From contig NZ_CADIKI010000002.1 of the NCBI RefSeq assembly GCF_902859935.1, positions 186,001-250,000 on the forward strand: 64,000 bases of DNA, given 5' to 3'. The position numbers and the translations under genes are program-made. Position 1 is the stretch's first letter; each line of letters starts with the position of its first letter. This document shows positions 37,657-46,824 of the stretch, piece after piece. Under the pieces are notes generated by a model. It searched no databases. It worked only from the letters and a program-made list of their open reading frames with translations, and was not told the origin of the DNA. Source of the DNA: Paraburkholderia fynbosensis (lineage in GTDB: Bacteria; Pseudomonadota; Gammaproteobacteria; Burkholderiales; Burkholderiaceae).

Positions 37657-38618
37657 CTACGGTCTGCGCTGCGTTTGAAACGCGGCCGTATGGTTTGCAC
37701 TCGGGTGCGACTGTTTGTTTGTCTCTTCGCTCGAAGCCGCGCCGGGCGCAGCCGGACCGGTCGCGCGGCGCGCATGATAGTCCGTAGCCCACGCGGGCGG
37801 CGCAAACAATGCACGCGACCTGTTGCGCCAACCGCCAGGCTCGCGAAGTCGGTGGCCATCGACGCCCATTCGTGAAACGTCGCCTTTAGCGGGTTGTAGG
37901 TGTGCAGCGGCTCGACGATGCCGTACACCGGCGCGTGGTGCGGATGCTCGTCGACATAGCTGCCGAACACACGGTCCAACATCACCAGCACGCCCGGGTA
38001 GCTGCGATCGATATAGCAGTCATTGCGCGCGTGATGCACGCGATGAATCGACGGCGTATTGAACATGTATTCGAGCCAGCCGAGCTTGCCGATGGCCTGC
38101 GTATGCACGAAAAACTGGAAGCCGAGATTGATCAGCACGATCGCGACGATCTGCTTCGGTGGAAAGCCGAGCACCGCGAGCGGAATCCAGAACAGCCACA
38201 TGCCGGCGAGCGGGTACATCAGGCTCTGACGGAACGCGGTCGAGAAATTCATGCGCTCCGACGAGTGATGCACGACATGCGCGGCCCACAACCAGCGCAC
38301 GCGATGGCTGCAGCGATGAAACACGTAATAGAGCAGATCCTGGGCGACGAACAGCACGCCGAACGAGGCCCAGCTCGCCTGCCACGTGTGGATGCGATAG
38401 TGCTCGTGGAAAAATGCGTAGACGGGAATGATCGCGAGCCACGCGAGCTTGTCGGCGGCTTGTTGCATCAGCGCGAGCGCGGCATTGCAGAACGTGTCGC
38501 GCCAGCTGTAGATCGATTCGCCCGGGCGCGTGCGCCGCAGGTGCCACGCCTCCCAGCCGATGCATGCGAGAAAGACCGGCGCCATGGCGAGCAGCAGCAA
38601 TTCGGCATCGAATTGCAT
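37657..38618 (-). pseudogene. sterol desaturase/fatty acid hydroxylase family gene with a one-base frameshift
   Basis: Residues 1-257 form an integral-membrane di-iron hydroxylase: histidine clusters HRCSH (101-105), HVVHHSS (114-120) and HRVHHARN (192-199), with several membrane helices. After FHEWASMATD the frame loses its stop and runs into the GDSL gene with basic, non-protein-like sequence. The next frame reads LREPGGWRNRSRALFAPPAW and stops at 37657, which is how desaturases of this type usually end. One missing C in GAC-CTT near 37848 explains this. The catalytic domain is complete, so a partly active protein is possible. GGAGGAA precedes ATG 38618. Confidence 0.8.
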
Positions 38619-38836
38619 GGTGTCTTCCTCCGTGGTCCCTGACCGCAGCGCGCTGCGCAGCGGGTCGTGTCGTTATTGTTCGAGCGAGCCGCGCAGCTTC
38701 CGGAAGAAGTCCCTTCGGATAACCGTGTCGGGCGCGCGCTTTGCGCGACACGCATGGCGCTGTGCGCGTGTCGATCGCTGCCCGACAGCGTACACGCTTA
38801 GGACCTTCGCGCGCACGGCTTCGCTAGAAGAAATCC

Positions 38837-40492
38837 TCAGTGGCTCGCGCGCTTGCGCGGGTTTTTCCTGGGCTTGCCGCGCGGTTCGTCGACGGGGTCG
38901 GCGATCTTTCTGAAGCCTTGCGAGGGTCCCTCGTAGACCCATTCGAGCAATGCGTCGTGCGCGGCACGCGCCGCTTCCGAATGCGGATCGTTGATCAGGC
39001 TGACAACCACGTAACTGTTGCCGTCCTCCGACGCGACATAGCCCGCGATCGCGCGTACGTCGCGCAAGGTGCCGGTCTTGATGTGCGCGTTGCCGCCCGC
39101 GCCCTGATTGGCCAGGCGGTTGCGCATCGTGCCGTCGACGCCCGCAATCGGCAGTGACTCGACGAACACCTGTGCGACCGGGCTCGCATTGGCCCGCTGC
39201 AGCAGGTCGGCGAGCGCGAGCGCGGTGATGTGCTCGTCGCGCGAGAGGCCCGAGCCGTTGTCGAGCGTCAGGTATTCCATATTGAGGCTGTCGCGGCGCA
39301 GAAACGCCTGCACCGCGCGCGCCGCTTTGGCGGGCGTAGCGGGCGCCTTCTCTTCGGCCGCGCCGATGGTCAGGAACAGATTGCGCGCCATCGTGTTGTT
39401 GCTGAACTTGTTGATGTCGCGAACGATGTCGGACAGCATCGGCCCCTGGTGCGTGGCGACCAGTTTCGCGCCGACGGGCACCGCGCCTTCACGCGTCGTG
39501 CCGCTGAACGTGCCGCCGGTCTGCTGCCACAGCGCGAGAAAGCCGCCCGCAAAAAAAGCCGAGTGATCGAGCACCGCGACGTTGATCGTGCGCGGGTCGC
39601 AGCGCATCGAATAGTCGCCGATGAACGAGGCCACGAGGGTGCCGTTCGGCTGCTGCGTAACCGTGGGCGACACAGAGGCCGCGTCGCCGCGGCAGGGCCC
39701 GTTGAGCGCGCGCATCTGATTGTCGATCTGCAACTGCGCGAGCGCGGGCAGCACGTCGATCGCGACGCGGCCGTCGGGCGACGGCGTCACGGTGAACGAC
39801 AGCGATTTGAACGCGTACAGCAGCGGATCGGGGCCCACGTTGTACGGCGCGGTGGCGTCATCGTCGAACGGCGGCAGGTCGCGTGTCGACGGATCGAAGT
39901 AGCGCTTGTCGAGCACCAGCGCGCCGTCGATGCCGGTGATGCCCGCCTTGTGAATCTTCTGCACGAGATCGATCAATTCCTCCGGCACGAGCTTCGGGTC
40001 GCCGGTGCCTTGAATGTACAGACTGCCGTGCAGCACGCCGTTGCCGTCGAGGGTACCGTCGGCGTATGCGCTCGTGCGCCAGCGATAGTCGGGGCCGAGA
40101 ATCGACAGGCCAGAGTAGGTGGTGACGAGCTTCATCGTCGACGCGGGCATCATCGGCTTGCCGGCATTGAGCGCGACGATCGGCGTGCGGTCGCCGACCT
40201 TCTCCACCACCACGCTGATCGACGACAGCGGCACGTGCGCGCGCTGCAATGCGGCCATCACCGGTTGCGGCAGCACCGTCGTCACGTTGACGCTCGGATG
40301 CGTGGCCTTGACGCGCGCCTGCGCGGCGAGTGGCAGCGCCGCGGCCGAGCCGAGCGCGGCGCACACGATGAGCCAGGCCGGGGCGAGCAGCGCGAGCCGG
40401 TGCGGCGTGCGAGCGGCAGCGGCGGGTGCAACGGAACGGCGCGAACGCAACGCCACGCGGCGTGCGAGGGAAGACAGGAAAGCGTGCGTCAT
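38837..40492 (-). CDS. dacB: D-alanyl-D-alanine carboxypeptidase/endopeptidase (PBP4, peptidase S13)
   Basis: A 551-residue periplasmic penicillin-binding protein that trims pentapeptides and cleaves cross-links. A twin-arginine-like basic N-terminus and hydrophobic segment (about residues 31-58) form the signal region. Active-site motifs: S118-T-M-K (MPASTMKL), SNN in KFSNNTMARN, and KTG in HIKTGTLRDV. ATG 40492 lacks a good ribosome site, so the start is not certain; the frame is open to 40720. A QseBC-like system is divergent. Confidence 0.92.
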   Translation of the reverse strand: MTHAFLSSLARRVALRSRRSVAPAAAARTPHRLALLAPAWLIVCAALGSAAALPLAAQARVKATHPSVNVTTVLPQPVMAALQRAHVPLSSISVVVEKVGDRTPIVALNAGKPMMPASTMKLVTTYSGLSILGPDYRWRTSAYADGTLDGNGVLHGSLYIQGTGDPKLVPEELIDLVQKIHKAGITGIDGALVLDKRYFDPSTRDLPPFDDDATAPYNVGPDPLLYAFKSLSFTVTPSPDGRVAIDVLPALAQLQIDNQMRALNGPCRGDAASVSPTVTQQPNGTLVASFIGDYSMRCDPRTINVAVLDHSAFFAGGFLALWQQTGGTFSGTTREGAVPVGAKLVATHQGPMLSDIVRDINKFSNNTMARNLFLTIGAAEEKAPATPAKAARAVQAFLRRDSLNMEYLTLDNGSGLSRDEHITALALADLLQRANASPVAQVFVESLPIAGVDGTMRNRLANQGAGGNAHIKTGTLRDVRAIAGYVASEDGNSYVVVSLINDPHSEAARAAHDALLEWVYEGPSQGFRKIADPVDEPRGKPRKNPRKRASH

Positions 40493-40816
40493 GAACGGGT
40501 GAGGAAGCAAAATTTCGGGGCGTGGAGGTCGCGGCAATCCACGCAGCATTGATTCAGGCGCGGCGCTTGCGCTGGGCGGCTGCGGCGCGCGCGGGGGCAT
40601 CGGCCGGTCGTGCAAACAGCCGTGCAAACGCTTCGGCGCAATGCCGGGTCCGGCATGCGCCTGCGGCGCGCACGGGGCAAATCGCGGCCACGCGACGCAA
40701 AGCGCCCATTGTAGTGACATGCCGCCAGGCTGCGGTGAGAAAAAAACATCACGCGCCGCGCATGGCGGGGGCGGCGCTAGAATGCGGCATCATCAAACGT
40801 TTCGGAACGTATAACC
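40493..40816. other. divergent promoter region of dacB and qseB-like gene
   Basis: About 320 bases with no convincing gene. The dacB frame is open upstream to 40720 but encodes proline- and arginine-rich sequence. TAGAAT at 40778-40783 is a possible -10 element for the plus-strand regulator. No PmrA-type repeat was found here. Confidence 0.45.
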
Positions 40817-41479
40817 ATGCGCATTTTGCTAGTCGAAGACGACCGGATGATCGCGGAAGGCGTGCGCAAGGCGCTGCGTGGCGAAGGCTTCGCGGTCGAC
40901 TGGGTGGAAGACGGCGAAGCGGCGCTGAGTGCAGCGAGCGCACAACCTTACGATCTGGTGCTGCTCGACCTCGGCCTGCCCAAACGCGACGGTCTCGATG
41001 TGCTGCGCACGTTGCGCGCGCGCGGCCACGCGCTGCCGGTGCTGATCGTCACCGCGCGCGACGCGGTGGCCGAGCGCGTCAAAGGCCTCGACGCCGGCGC
41101 CGACGACTACCTCGTCAAACCTTTCGATCTCGATGAACTCGGCGCCCGCATGCGCGCGCTGATCCGGCGCCAGTCCGGCCGCAGCGATTCGACGATTCGC
41201 CATGGCACCCTCACGCTCGACCCCGCGTCGCATCAGGTCACGCTCGACGGCGCGCTGGTCGCGTTGTCGGCGCGTGAGTTCGCTTTGCTGGAAGCGCTGA
41301 TCGCGCGGCCCGGCGCGGTGCTGTCGAAGAGTCAGCTCGAAGAGAAAATGTACGGCTGGGGTGAGGAGATCGGCAGCAATACCGTCGAGGTCTACATTCA
41401 CGCGTTGCGCAAGAAGCTCGGCGCGGACCTGATCCGCAACGTGCGCGGTCTCGGCTACATGATCGCGAAGGACGCCTGA
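40817..41479 (+). CDS. OmpR-family response regulator, QseB/PmrA-like
   Basis: A 220-residue regulator with receiver acidic residues (VEDD), phospho-acceptor D51 (VLLDLGLPKRDG), K101 (LVKPFDLDE) and a C-terminal winged helix ending EVYIHALRKKLGADLIRNVRGLGYM. Overall it is closest in look to QseB/PmrA. The kinase gene starts 4 bases after its stop. A PmrA-type YTTAAG-N5-YTTAAG repeat lies upstream of degP, just beyond the operon, and is its likely target. Confidence 0.9.
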   Translation: MRILLVEDDRMIAEGVRKALRGEGFAVDWVEDGEAALSAASAQPYDLVLLDLGLPKRDGLDVLRTLRARGHALPVLIVTARDAVAERVKGLDAGADDYLVKPFDLDELGARMRALIRRQSGRSDSTIRHGTLTLDPASHQVTLDGALVALSAREFALLEALIARPGAVLSKSQLEEKMYGWGEEIGSNTVEVYIHALRKKLGADLIRNVRGLGYMIAKDA

Positions 41480-41483
41480 GCCG

Positions 41484-42785
41484 ATGCGTTCGATTCGCCG
41501 ACAACTGCTGGTCTGGCTGCTGGCGCTGGTGTTGCTCGGCGTCGGCATCGCGGGCTGGCTGATTTACCGGCAGGCGCTCGCCGAAGCCAACGAACTGTTC
41601 GATTACCAGCTGGAACAGATCGCCGCGGCGCTGCCGTCGGAGCCGTTCTCGCAGGTGCTCGGGTCGCGCGACACCGGCGACGAAGGCATCGTGCTGCAGA
41701 TCTGGAATCGCAACGGCGTGCTCATGTACTACTCGCGGCCGCGCGCGCCGCTTGCGCCGCGCGCCGAACTCGGCTTTTCGACTGAACGCACGGAGCGCGG
41801 CGAATGGCGCGTGTATGGCGCGATCGTCGGCGATAACGTCGTGCAGCTGGCGCAGCCGCTGTCCGTGCGCAACCGGCTCGCCGCGAATGTGGCGCTGCGT
41901 ACCTTGTGGCCGTTGATCGTGCTGCTGCCGTTGCTGGGTCTCGCCGTGTGGGTGATCGTCGGACGCGGGCTGCGACCGTTGCGGCGCGTGACCACCGCGC
42001 TCGACGCGCGTCACCCCGAGGCGCTCGATCCGTTGCCGGAGCGGCGTTTGCCGCTCGAGGTGCAGCCGCTCGTGCGCGCGTTGAACGGTTTGCTCCAGCG
42101 GCTCGCTACCGCGCTCGATATTCAGAAAGCCTTTGTCGCCGATGCCGCGCACGAATTGCGCACGCCGCTCGCCGCCGTGCAGATTCAGGCACAACTGGTG
42201 GCCCGCGCGAAAGACGATACCGCGCGCAACGAGGCACTGGCCGATCTGCAGGCGGGCGTCACGCGCGCCACGCGCCTCGCCGAGCAGTTGCTCGCGCTCG
42301 CGCGCTCCGAACCGGATGGTGTGGCCGTCACCGACGCAATCGATCTATGCGCGCTGTTGCAGGAGTGCGTCGCGACCTATGCGCCGCTGGCGCTGAATCG
42401 CGGCGTCGATCTCGGCGTCGAGGCGAGCGAAGCGGCCACGGTAATCGGCGATGTGGACGCGCTGCGCGTGATGTTCAACAACCTCGTCGACAACGCCACC
42501 AAGTACACGCCGCAGGGTGGCCGCGTCGACGTCAGCCTGCGCGTCGAAGACGGGCATCCTGTCGTGCGGATTGCCGACACTGGACCGGGGATCGACCCGG
42601 CCGACCGCGATCGCGTGTTCGATCGCTTCTACCGTGCCGGCGCCGGTGCGAATCGTGCGCGCGCCGACGTGGCGGGCACGGGGCTGGGCCTCGCGATCGT
42701 GCGCCGCATCGCGACGCAACATCACGCGAGCGTGTCACTCGACGAATCGCCGGCGGGCGGTTTGCTGGTCACGGTGCGCTTCTGA
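41484..42785 (+). CDS. sensor histidine kinase, QseC/PmrB-like
   Basis: A 433-residue membrane kinase. It has TM1 at about residues 7-27, a periplasmic sensor of about 110 residues, TM2 at about 140-160, HAMP-like residues, then the H-box VADAAHELRTPLAAVQ with H223, N-box NLVDNATKYTPQGG, DTGPGI and GTGLGLAIV. It should phosphorylate and dephosphorylate the regulator encoded 4 bases upstream. The signal it senses is unknown. The adjacent degP gene and divergent dacB suggest an envelope role. Confidence 0.9.
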   Translation: MRSIRRQLLVWLLALVLLGVGIAGWLIYRQALAEANELFDYQLEQIAAALPSEPFSQVLGSRDTGDEGIVLQIWNRNGVLMYYSRPRAPLAPRAELGFSTERTERGEWRVYGAIVGDNVVQLAQPLSVRNRLAANVALRTLWPLIVLLPLLGLAVWVIVGRGLRPLRRVTTALDARHPEALDPLPERRLPLEVQPLVRALNGLLQRLATALDIQKAFVADAAHELRTPLAAVQIQAQLVARAKDDTARNEALADLQAGVTRATRLAEQLLALARSEPDGVAVTDAIDLCALLQECVATYAPLALNRGVDLGVEASEAATVIGDVDALRVMFNNLVDNATKYTPQGGRVDVSLRVEDGHPVVRIADTGPGIDPADRDRVFDRFYRAGAGANRARADVAGTGLGLAIVRRIATQHHASVSLDESPAGGLLVTVRF

Positions 42786-42864
42786 CGATGAGCTTTTCCT
42801 TTCTCAATTTGGGTTGATCGAGGGTTAAACGTGTCGCGAAAATCGATTTTTCCGATTGACGCTG

Positions 42865-42881
42865 CTTAAGACTCTTTTAAG
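42865..42881 (+). promoter_or_regulatory. PmrA/QseB-type binding site upstream of degP
   Basis: CTTAAG (42865-42870), ACTCT, TTTAAG (42876-42881) fits the PmrA-box form YTTAAK-N5-YTTAAK exactly. It lies 57 bases before the degP start and 80 bases after the qseC-like stop. TTGACG at 42856-42861 is a possible -35 element next to it. Binding by the neighbouring regulator is inference. Confidence 0.65.
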
Positions 42882-42937
42882 CGATCCCACGTACGCTCCC
42901 TGACATCCCAGAAGCTCTCTCCAGTCAGGAGTCCACG

Positions 42938-44461
42938 ATGAACGCGAAAACCTTGTCTCGCAGCGCTGTCGCAGTAGCTGTCGCCGTTGCGCTTTCCGCC
43001 GGCTATGTGGCGGGGCATCGCGATGTACCCGCACCGCAGGTGATCTCGCCGGCGCAAGCCGCGATGATGCCTGCCGAAGCCGCGGCCAAAACCGGCATCC
43101 CCGATTTCTCGGGTCTGGTCGAAACCTACGGGCCGGCCGTCGTCAACATCAGCGCGAAGCACGTGGTCAAGCGCACCGCGCTGCGCGGTAATGGCGGCAA
43201 CGCGAACGGCAACCAGTTGCCGATCGATCCGAGCGATCCGTTCTATCAGTTCTACAAACACTTCTTCGGCGGCATGCCGGGCATGCAAGGCGGTGGCGGT
43301 GGTGACGACGGCGGCGATGCGCCCGATCAGCCGAGCGCGAGCCTGGGCTCGGGGTTCATCCTCAGCAATGACGGCTACATCCTGACCAATGCACACGTGG
43401 TGGACGGCGCGAACGTCGTTACCGTGAAGCTCACCGACAAGCGCGAGTTCAAAGCCAAGGTAGTCGGCGCCGACAAGCAGTCCGACGTCGCCGTGCTGAA
43501 GATCGACGCGAGCAATCTGCCTACCGTGAAGATCGGCGATCCGCGTCAGAGCAAGGTCGGTCAGTGGGTGGTCGCGATCGGCTCGCCTTACGGCTTCGAC
43601 AACACCGTGACCTCGGGCATCATCAGCGCGAAGTCGCGTTCGCTACCGAACGAAAACTACACGCCGTTCATCCAGACCGACGTGCCGGTGAACCCGGGCA
43701 ATTCGGGCGGTCCGCTGTTCAATCTGCAAGGCGAAGTGATCGGCATCAACTCGATGATCTATTCACAGACCGGCGGCTTCCAGGGCCTGTCGTTCGCGAT
43801 TCCGATCAACGAAGCGATCAAGGTCAAGGACCAACTCGTCAAGACCGGTCACGTGAGTCGCGGCCGTCTCGGCGTCGCGGTGCAGGGTCTGAATCAGACG
43901 CTGGCCGAATCGTTCGGCATGCAAAAGCCGCAAGGTGCGCTGGTCAGCTCGGTCGATCCAGGGGGCCCGGCTTCCAAGGCCGGTCTGCAGCCGGGCGACG
44001 TGATCCTGTCGCTGAACGGCGATCCGGTCGCCGACTCGTCGGATTTGCCGTCGAAGGTCGCGGGTCTGGCGCCGGGCAGCTCGGCCACCGTGCAGATCTG
44101 GCGCGACAAGGCCACCAAGGACCTGAAGGTGACCATCGGCTCGTTGTCGGATACGAAGGTCGCGTCGAATAAGGCCGATGAGCCGACCCAGTTGCAAGGC
44201 CGTCTCGGCGTCGCGGTGCGTCCACTGACGCCGGAAGAGAAGAGCGGCGCGTCGGTGTCGCATGGTCTGCTGGTGCAACAGTCGGGGGGCGCGGCGGAGA
44301 ACGCCGGCATCCAGCCGGGTGACGTGATTCTGGCGGTCAACGGCCGGCCGATCAGCAGCGTGGACCAGCTCAAGCAGATGATCAGCAGCGCCGGCAACAG
44401 CATCGCGTTGCTGATCCAGCGCGACAACGCTCAGATCTTCGTGCCTGTCGATCTCGGCTAA
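42938..44461 (+). CDS. Do-family periplasmic serine protease/chaperone (DegP/MucD)
   Basis: A 507-residue HtrA protein with an N-terminal hydrophobic signal (about residues 8-26). The trypsin-like catalytic triad is H153 (LTNAHVVDG), D183 (KQSDVAVLKID) and S256 (GNSGGPL). A Gly/Asp-rich LA-type loop lies at about 112-130. Two PDZ domains follow (about 290-390 and 410-500), each with the GLQPGDVIL/GIQPGDVIL core. It would degrade or refold damaged periplasmic proteins. The PmrA-type box at 42865-42881 suggests control by the adjacent two-component system. Confidence 0.95.
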   Translation: MNAKTLSRSAVAVAVAVALSAGYVAGHRDVPAPQVISPAQAAMMPAEAAAKTGIPDFSGLVETYGPAVVNISAKHVVKRTALRGNGGNANGNQLPIDPSDPFYQFYKHFFGGMPGMQGGGGGDDGGDAPDQPSASLGSGFILSNDGYILTNAHVVDGANVVTVKLTDKREFKAKVVGADKQSDVAVLKIDASNLPTVKIGDPRQSKVGQWVVAIGSPYGFDNTVTSGIISAKSRSLPNENYTPFIQTDVPVNPGNSGGPLFNLQGEVIGINSMIYSQTGGFQGLSFAIPINEAIKVKDQLVKTGHVSRGRLGVAVQGLNQTLAESFGMQKPQGALVSSVDPGGPASKAGLQPGDVILSLNGDPVADSSDLPSKVAGLAPGSSATVQIWRDKATKDLKVTIGSLSDTKVASNKADEPTQLQGRLGVAVRPLTPEEKSGASVSHGLLVQQSGGAAENAGIQPGDVILAVNGRPISSVDQLKQMISSAGNSIALLIQRDNAQIFVPVDLG

Positions 44462-44756
44462 CAGGTTGTTTGAACGGACGGCCCGGGTGAACGTCGCGCC
44501 GGTAGGTTGACCGACGCTTCCCCGATTTGTCCGCTTGGCAGTACCTTTTGCCGGTCTTTGCATTTACTGCAACGGATCGGCTTTTTTTCGCCTGCCAGAA
44601 AGTGCGCAAAAAGCGTGGCGCACCCAGCGGCATCCCGTGACAGCGGTTTCCAGACGACGCTCCCGGCGCCTGGCACGCAGGTTGCATGTGCCTTGATCCG
44701 GACCTATCGCGGACCCGGAAACACCGGACGACAAGTCCTCAACAAGGAGCGAACCG

Positions 44757-45254
44757 ATGAAAACCCAACGCAAGCAGCGAGGGATCGTAGCCGCCGCGCT
44801 GTGCGCGGCGCTCACGCTCGGTCTGGCGGGCGGCGTGCAGGCACAGCAGGCAAGCGAAGTCACCGGCGGTACCACCACCGACGACAGCAGCGCAGGCAAC
44901 ACCAATGGCGGCGGGCTGCCGCAAATCCAGCAGCAGGGCGACGTCTCGTTCGTGTCGGGCGGCGTCGGCCTCGACGAGTCGAAGGCGCTGCAACACGCGC
45001 AGAGCCAGTGGCCGCTGTCGCTGCGCTTTACCGGTCCCGGCTCCGAATTTCTCGCTGACGTCCACGTGCGAATAGTCGACGCACATAACAGCGAGGTTTT
45101 GAACACCAGCTCGCGCGGGCCTTACATGCTGGTCAGGCTGCGCCCCGGCCGCTACACCGTGCACGCGAGCTATAAGGATCGGGAGCAGTCCAAGGCGGTA
45201 ACGGTCCAGGCCAAGGGCAGCGCCAAGTCCGCGTTCTACTGGAATACGAACTAA
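44757..45254 (+). CDS. exported hypothetical protein with carboxypeptidase-regulatory-like domain
   Basis: A 165-residue protein with a signal peptide (about residues 1-30, ending GGVQAQ), a Thr/Asp/Ser/Gly-rich linker, and a C-terminal beta-sandwich-like region in which GPYMLVRLRPGRYTVHASYKDREQSKAVTV resembles carboxypeptidase-regulatory or transthyretin-like folds. It is likely periplasmic. AAGGAG precedes ATG 44757. It lies 295 bases after degP in its own unit; that gap holds a GC-poor stretch but no clear terminator. Function unknown. Confidence 0.75.
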   Translation: MKTQRKQRGIVAAALCAALTLGLAGGVQAQQASEVTGGTTTDDSSAGNTNGGGLPQIQQQGDVSFVSGGVGLDESKALQHAQSQWPLSLRFTGPGSEFLADVHVRIVDAHNSEVLNTSSRGPYMLVRLRPGRYTVHASYKDREQSKAVTVQAKGSAKSAFYWNTN

Positions 45255-45342
45255 GCGGCTGCGGGTTCACGGCGGGGAATGCGGCTGAACTGCCCGCTGC
45301 CCGAGGAAGCCCGCGCAATCGGCGGCGGTTTGGCCGATAATG

Positions 45343-45368
45343 AAGCCACGGGCGAGCCCGTGGCTTTC
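45343..45368 (+). terminator. hairpin upstream of the DUF427 gene
   Basis: AAGCCACGGGC (45343-45353) pairs with GCCCGTGGCTT (45356-45366) and is followed by TCCTG. It probably ends the exported-protein transcript; the weak T-run lowers certainty. Confidence 0.5.
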
Positions 45369-45403
45369 CTGTTTGTACGACCGCATCATCACGGAGCCGA
45401 GAC

Positions 45404-45796
45404 ATGAGCGATGCCTTGACACCTCACGGTAACCCCGCAGCGAGTGCGGGCGGCCACACGATCACGATCCGTAGCAACAGCCACCGCGTGCGCGTGATCC
45501 ACGGCGGCGTGACTATGGCCGACACCCAGGCGGGGCTCACGCTCACCGAGACCGGGTTGCCGGACGTGTTCTACTTCCCGCGCGAGCACGTCAACATGGC
45601 GCGGCTCGAACGCTCGACGCACACCTCGCACTGTCCGCACAAGGGCCACGCTTCTTACTTCCACCTGCGCACCGAAGACGGTGTGATCGAAAACGCCGTG
45701 TGGAGCTACGAGGCGCCGTCCGAGCCGGTCGCGCAGATCAAAGGGTATCTCGCGTTTTACGCATCGCGCGTCGACCGCATCGATCAGACGTCCTGA
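45404..45796 (+). CDS. DUF427 domain protein
   Basis: A 130-residue cytoplasmic protein of the DUF427 family, small beta-rich proteins of unknown function. The family pattern is clear: VIHGGVTMADTQAG, LPDVFYFPREHV, THCPHKG-like HTSHCPHKGHASYF and AVWSYEAPSEPVAQIKGYLAFY. GAGCCGAG lies before ATG 45404. A CoxG-like gene follows 35 bases later and may be co-transcribed. Confidence 0.88.
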   Translation: MSDALTPHGNPAASAGGHTITIRSNSHRVRVIHGGVTMADTQAGLTLTETGLPDVFYFPREHVNMARLERSTHTSHCPHKGHASYFHLRTEDGVIENAVWSYEAPSEPVAQIKGYLAFYASRVDRIDQTS

Positions 45797-45830
45797 TCCC
45801 GCTGTCGCGCGTTCATCGGAAGAGGCTGCC

Positions 45831-46592
45831 ATGGAACTGAACGACGCGTTACGGATTCCACTTGCGCCATCCGATGTTTGGGACGCGTTGCAAGACGTCG
45901 CGATGTTGCGCGCCAGCCTCGATAACTGCGAGTCGTTCACGCGCCTCGCGCACGGCGAATACGAGTTGATCATGACCGTGCCGCTCGGCCCGTTACGCGC
46001 GCGGTACGAAACGCGCGCCCACGTGGCCGGCCAGCACTCCGGACCGGCGGATGCGCAGCGCCGCACCATCAATTTCAAGGCGCGCGCCGAGGGCATCGGC
46101 GCGTTGCGCGGTCAGATCGAAGTGCGCTTGCGCGCGGACGAAAACGCGCTTGGCACAGCCAGGGAGCGCAGCACGCGCGTCGACTATACGATCTGGGCAA
46201 CCTCATCCGGGCCGCTTGCCGAACTGCCGACGCGCCAACTCGAAAACGCGCTGCATCAGCTCGCCGACGATTTTTTCACCGAATTCGATGCAGTGGTGCG
46301 GGCGAGACACGGACAAGGACCCAACCGCGCGCGCAGTTCGCCGATGCGTCGGCAGCACGTGTTTCTAAGGCCGATCACGTTAGCCGGCATCGCCCGGCGT
46401 ACCCGCATGGAGCACGGCAATGCGATGACGGGGCGGGCGGCGAATGCGTCGCATGGTGTTTCGCAGGGTCTGTCGCATAGCGTCTCGCGGCGCGAGCACG
46501 GTTCGCACGTGGTACCGAACTGGGCGTGGGCCGTGATGATTTTTCTGGTCGCGCTGTTGTTATATGCGGCGCGGTGGCTTAGCGAGGCTTGA
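45831..46592 (+). CDS. CoxG-like SRPBCC domain protein with C-terminal membrane anchor
   Basis: A 253-residue protein. Residues 1-150 match the SRPBCC/carbon monoxide dehydrogenase subunit G fold (start MELNDALRIPLAPSDVWDALQDVAMLRASLDNCESF, later LPTRQLENALHQLADDFFTEFDAVV). A variable linker rich in Arg, His and Ser is followed by one hydrophobic segment near the C-terminus (WAWAVMIFLVALLLYAARW), which would tether it to the membrane. In CO dehydrogenase operons CoxG recruits the enzyme to the membrane, but no cox genes are nearby, so the role here is unknown. Confidence 0.82.
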   Translation: MELNDALRIPLAPSDVWDALQDVAMLRASLDNCESFTRLAHGEYELIMTVPLGPLRARYETRAHVAGQHSGPADAQRRTINFKARAEGIGALRGQIEVRLRADENALGTARERSTRVDYTIWATSSGPLAELPTRQLENALHQLADDFFTEFDAVVRARHGQGPNRARSSPMRRQHVFLRPITLAGIARRTRMEHGNAMTGRAANASHGVSQGLSHSVSRREHGSHVVPNWAWAVMIFLVALLLYAARWLSEA

Positions 46593-46824
46593 CGACGGTA
46601 CGGTACGATTGTGCCGCAGCCATCGCGCAACGATGACGGAAGGCGCTGTCGCGTCGGCGCGACTACGAAATCACGGTGGACCACTACGGAACACTGTTGA
46701 TCACTGAGATCCCCAAGCGTGTTCCTTGAACGCGTCAGTCCTGCCTCTATCGTTGTTTCCGCGCTTACTTCTCCGCCGCGCTTTTACGCGGCGTCGCCGA
46801 CTCCGAGCCGCGTGCGCACAATAT

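Noticed and set aside
36309..38618. A single 769-residue desaturase-lipase fusion protein
   Set aside because: The desaturase frame is lost at about 37848 by a one-base deletion, the join is non-protein-like, and the esterase has its own lipoprotein signal and GAGGAG ribosome site.
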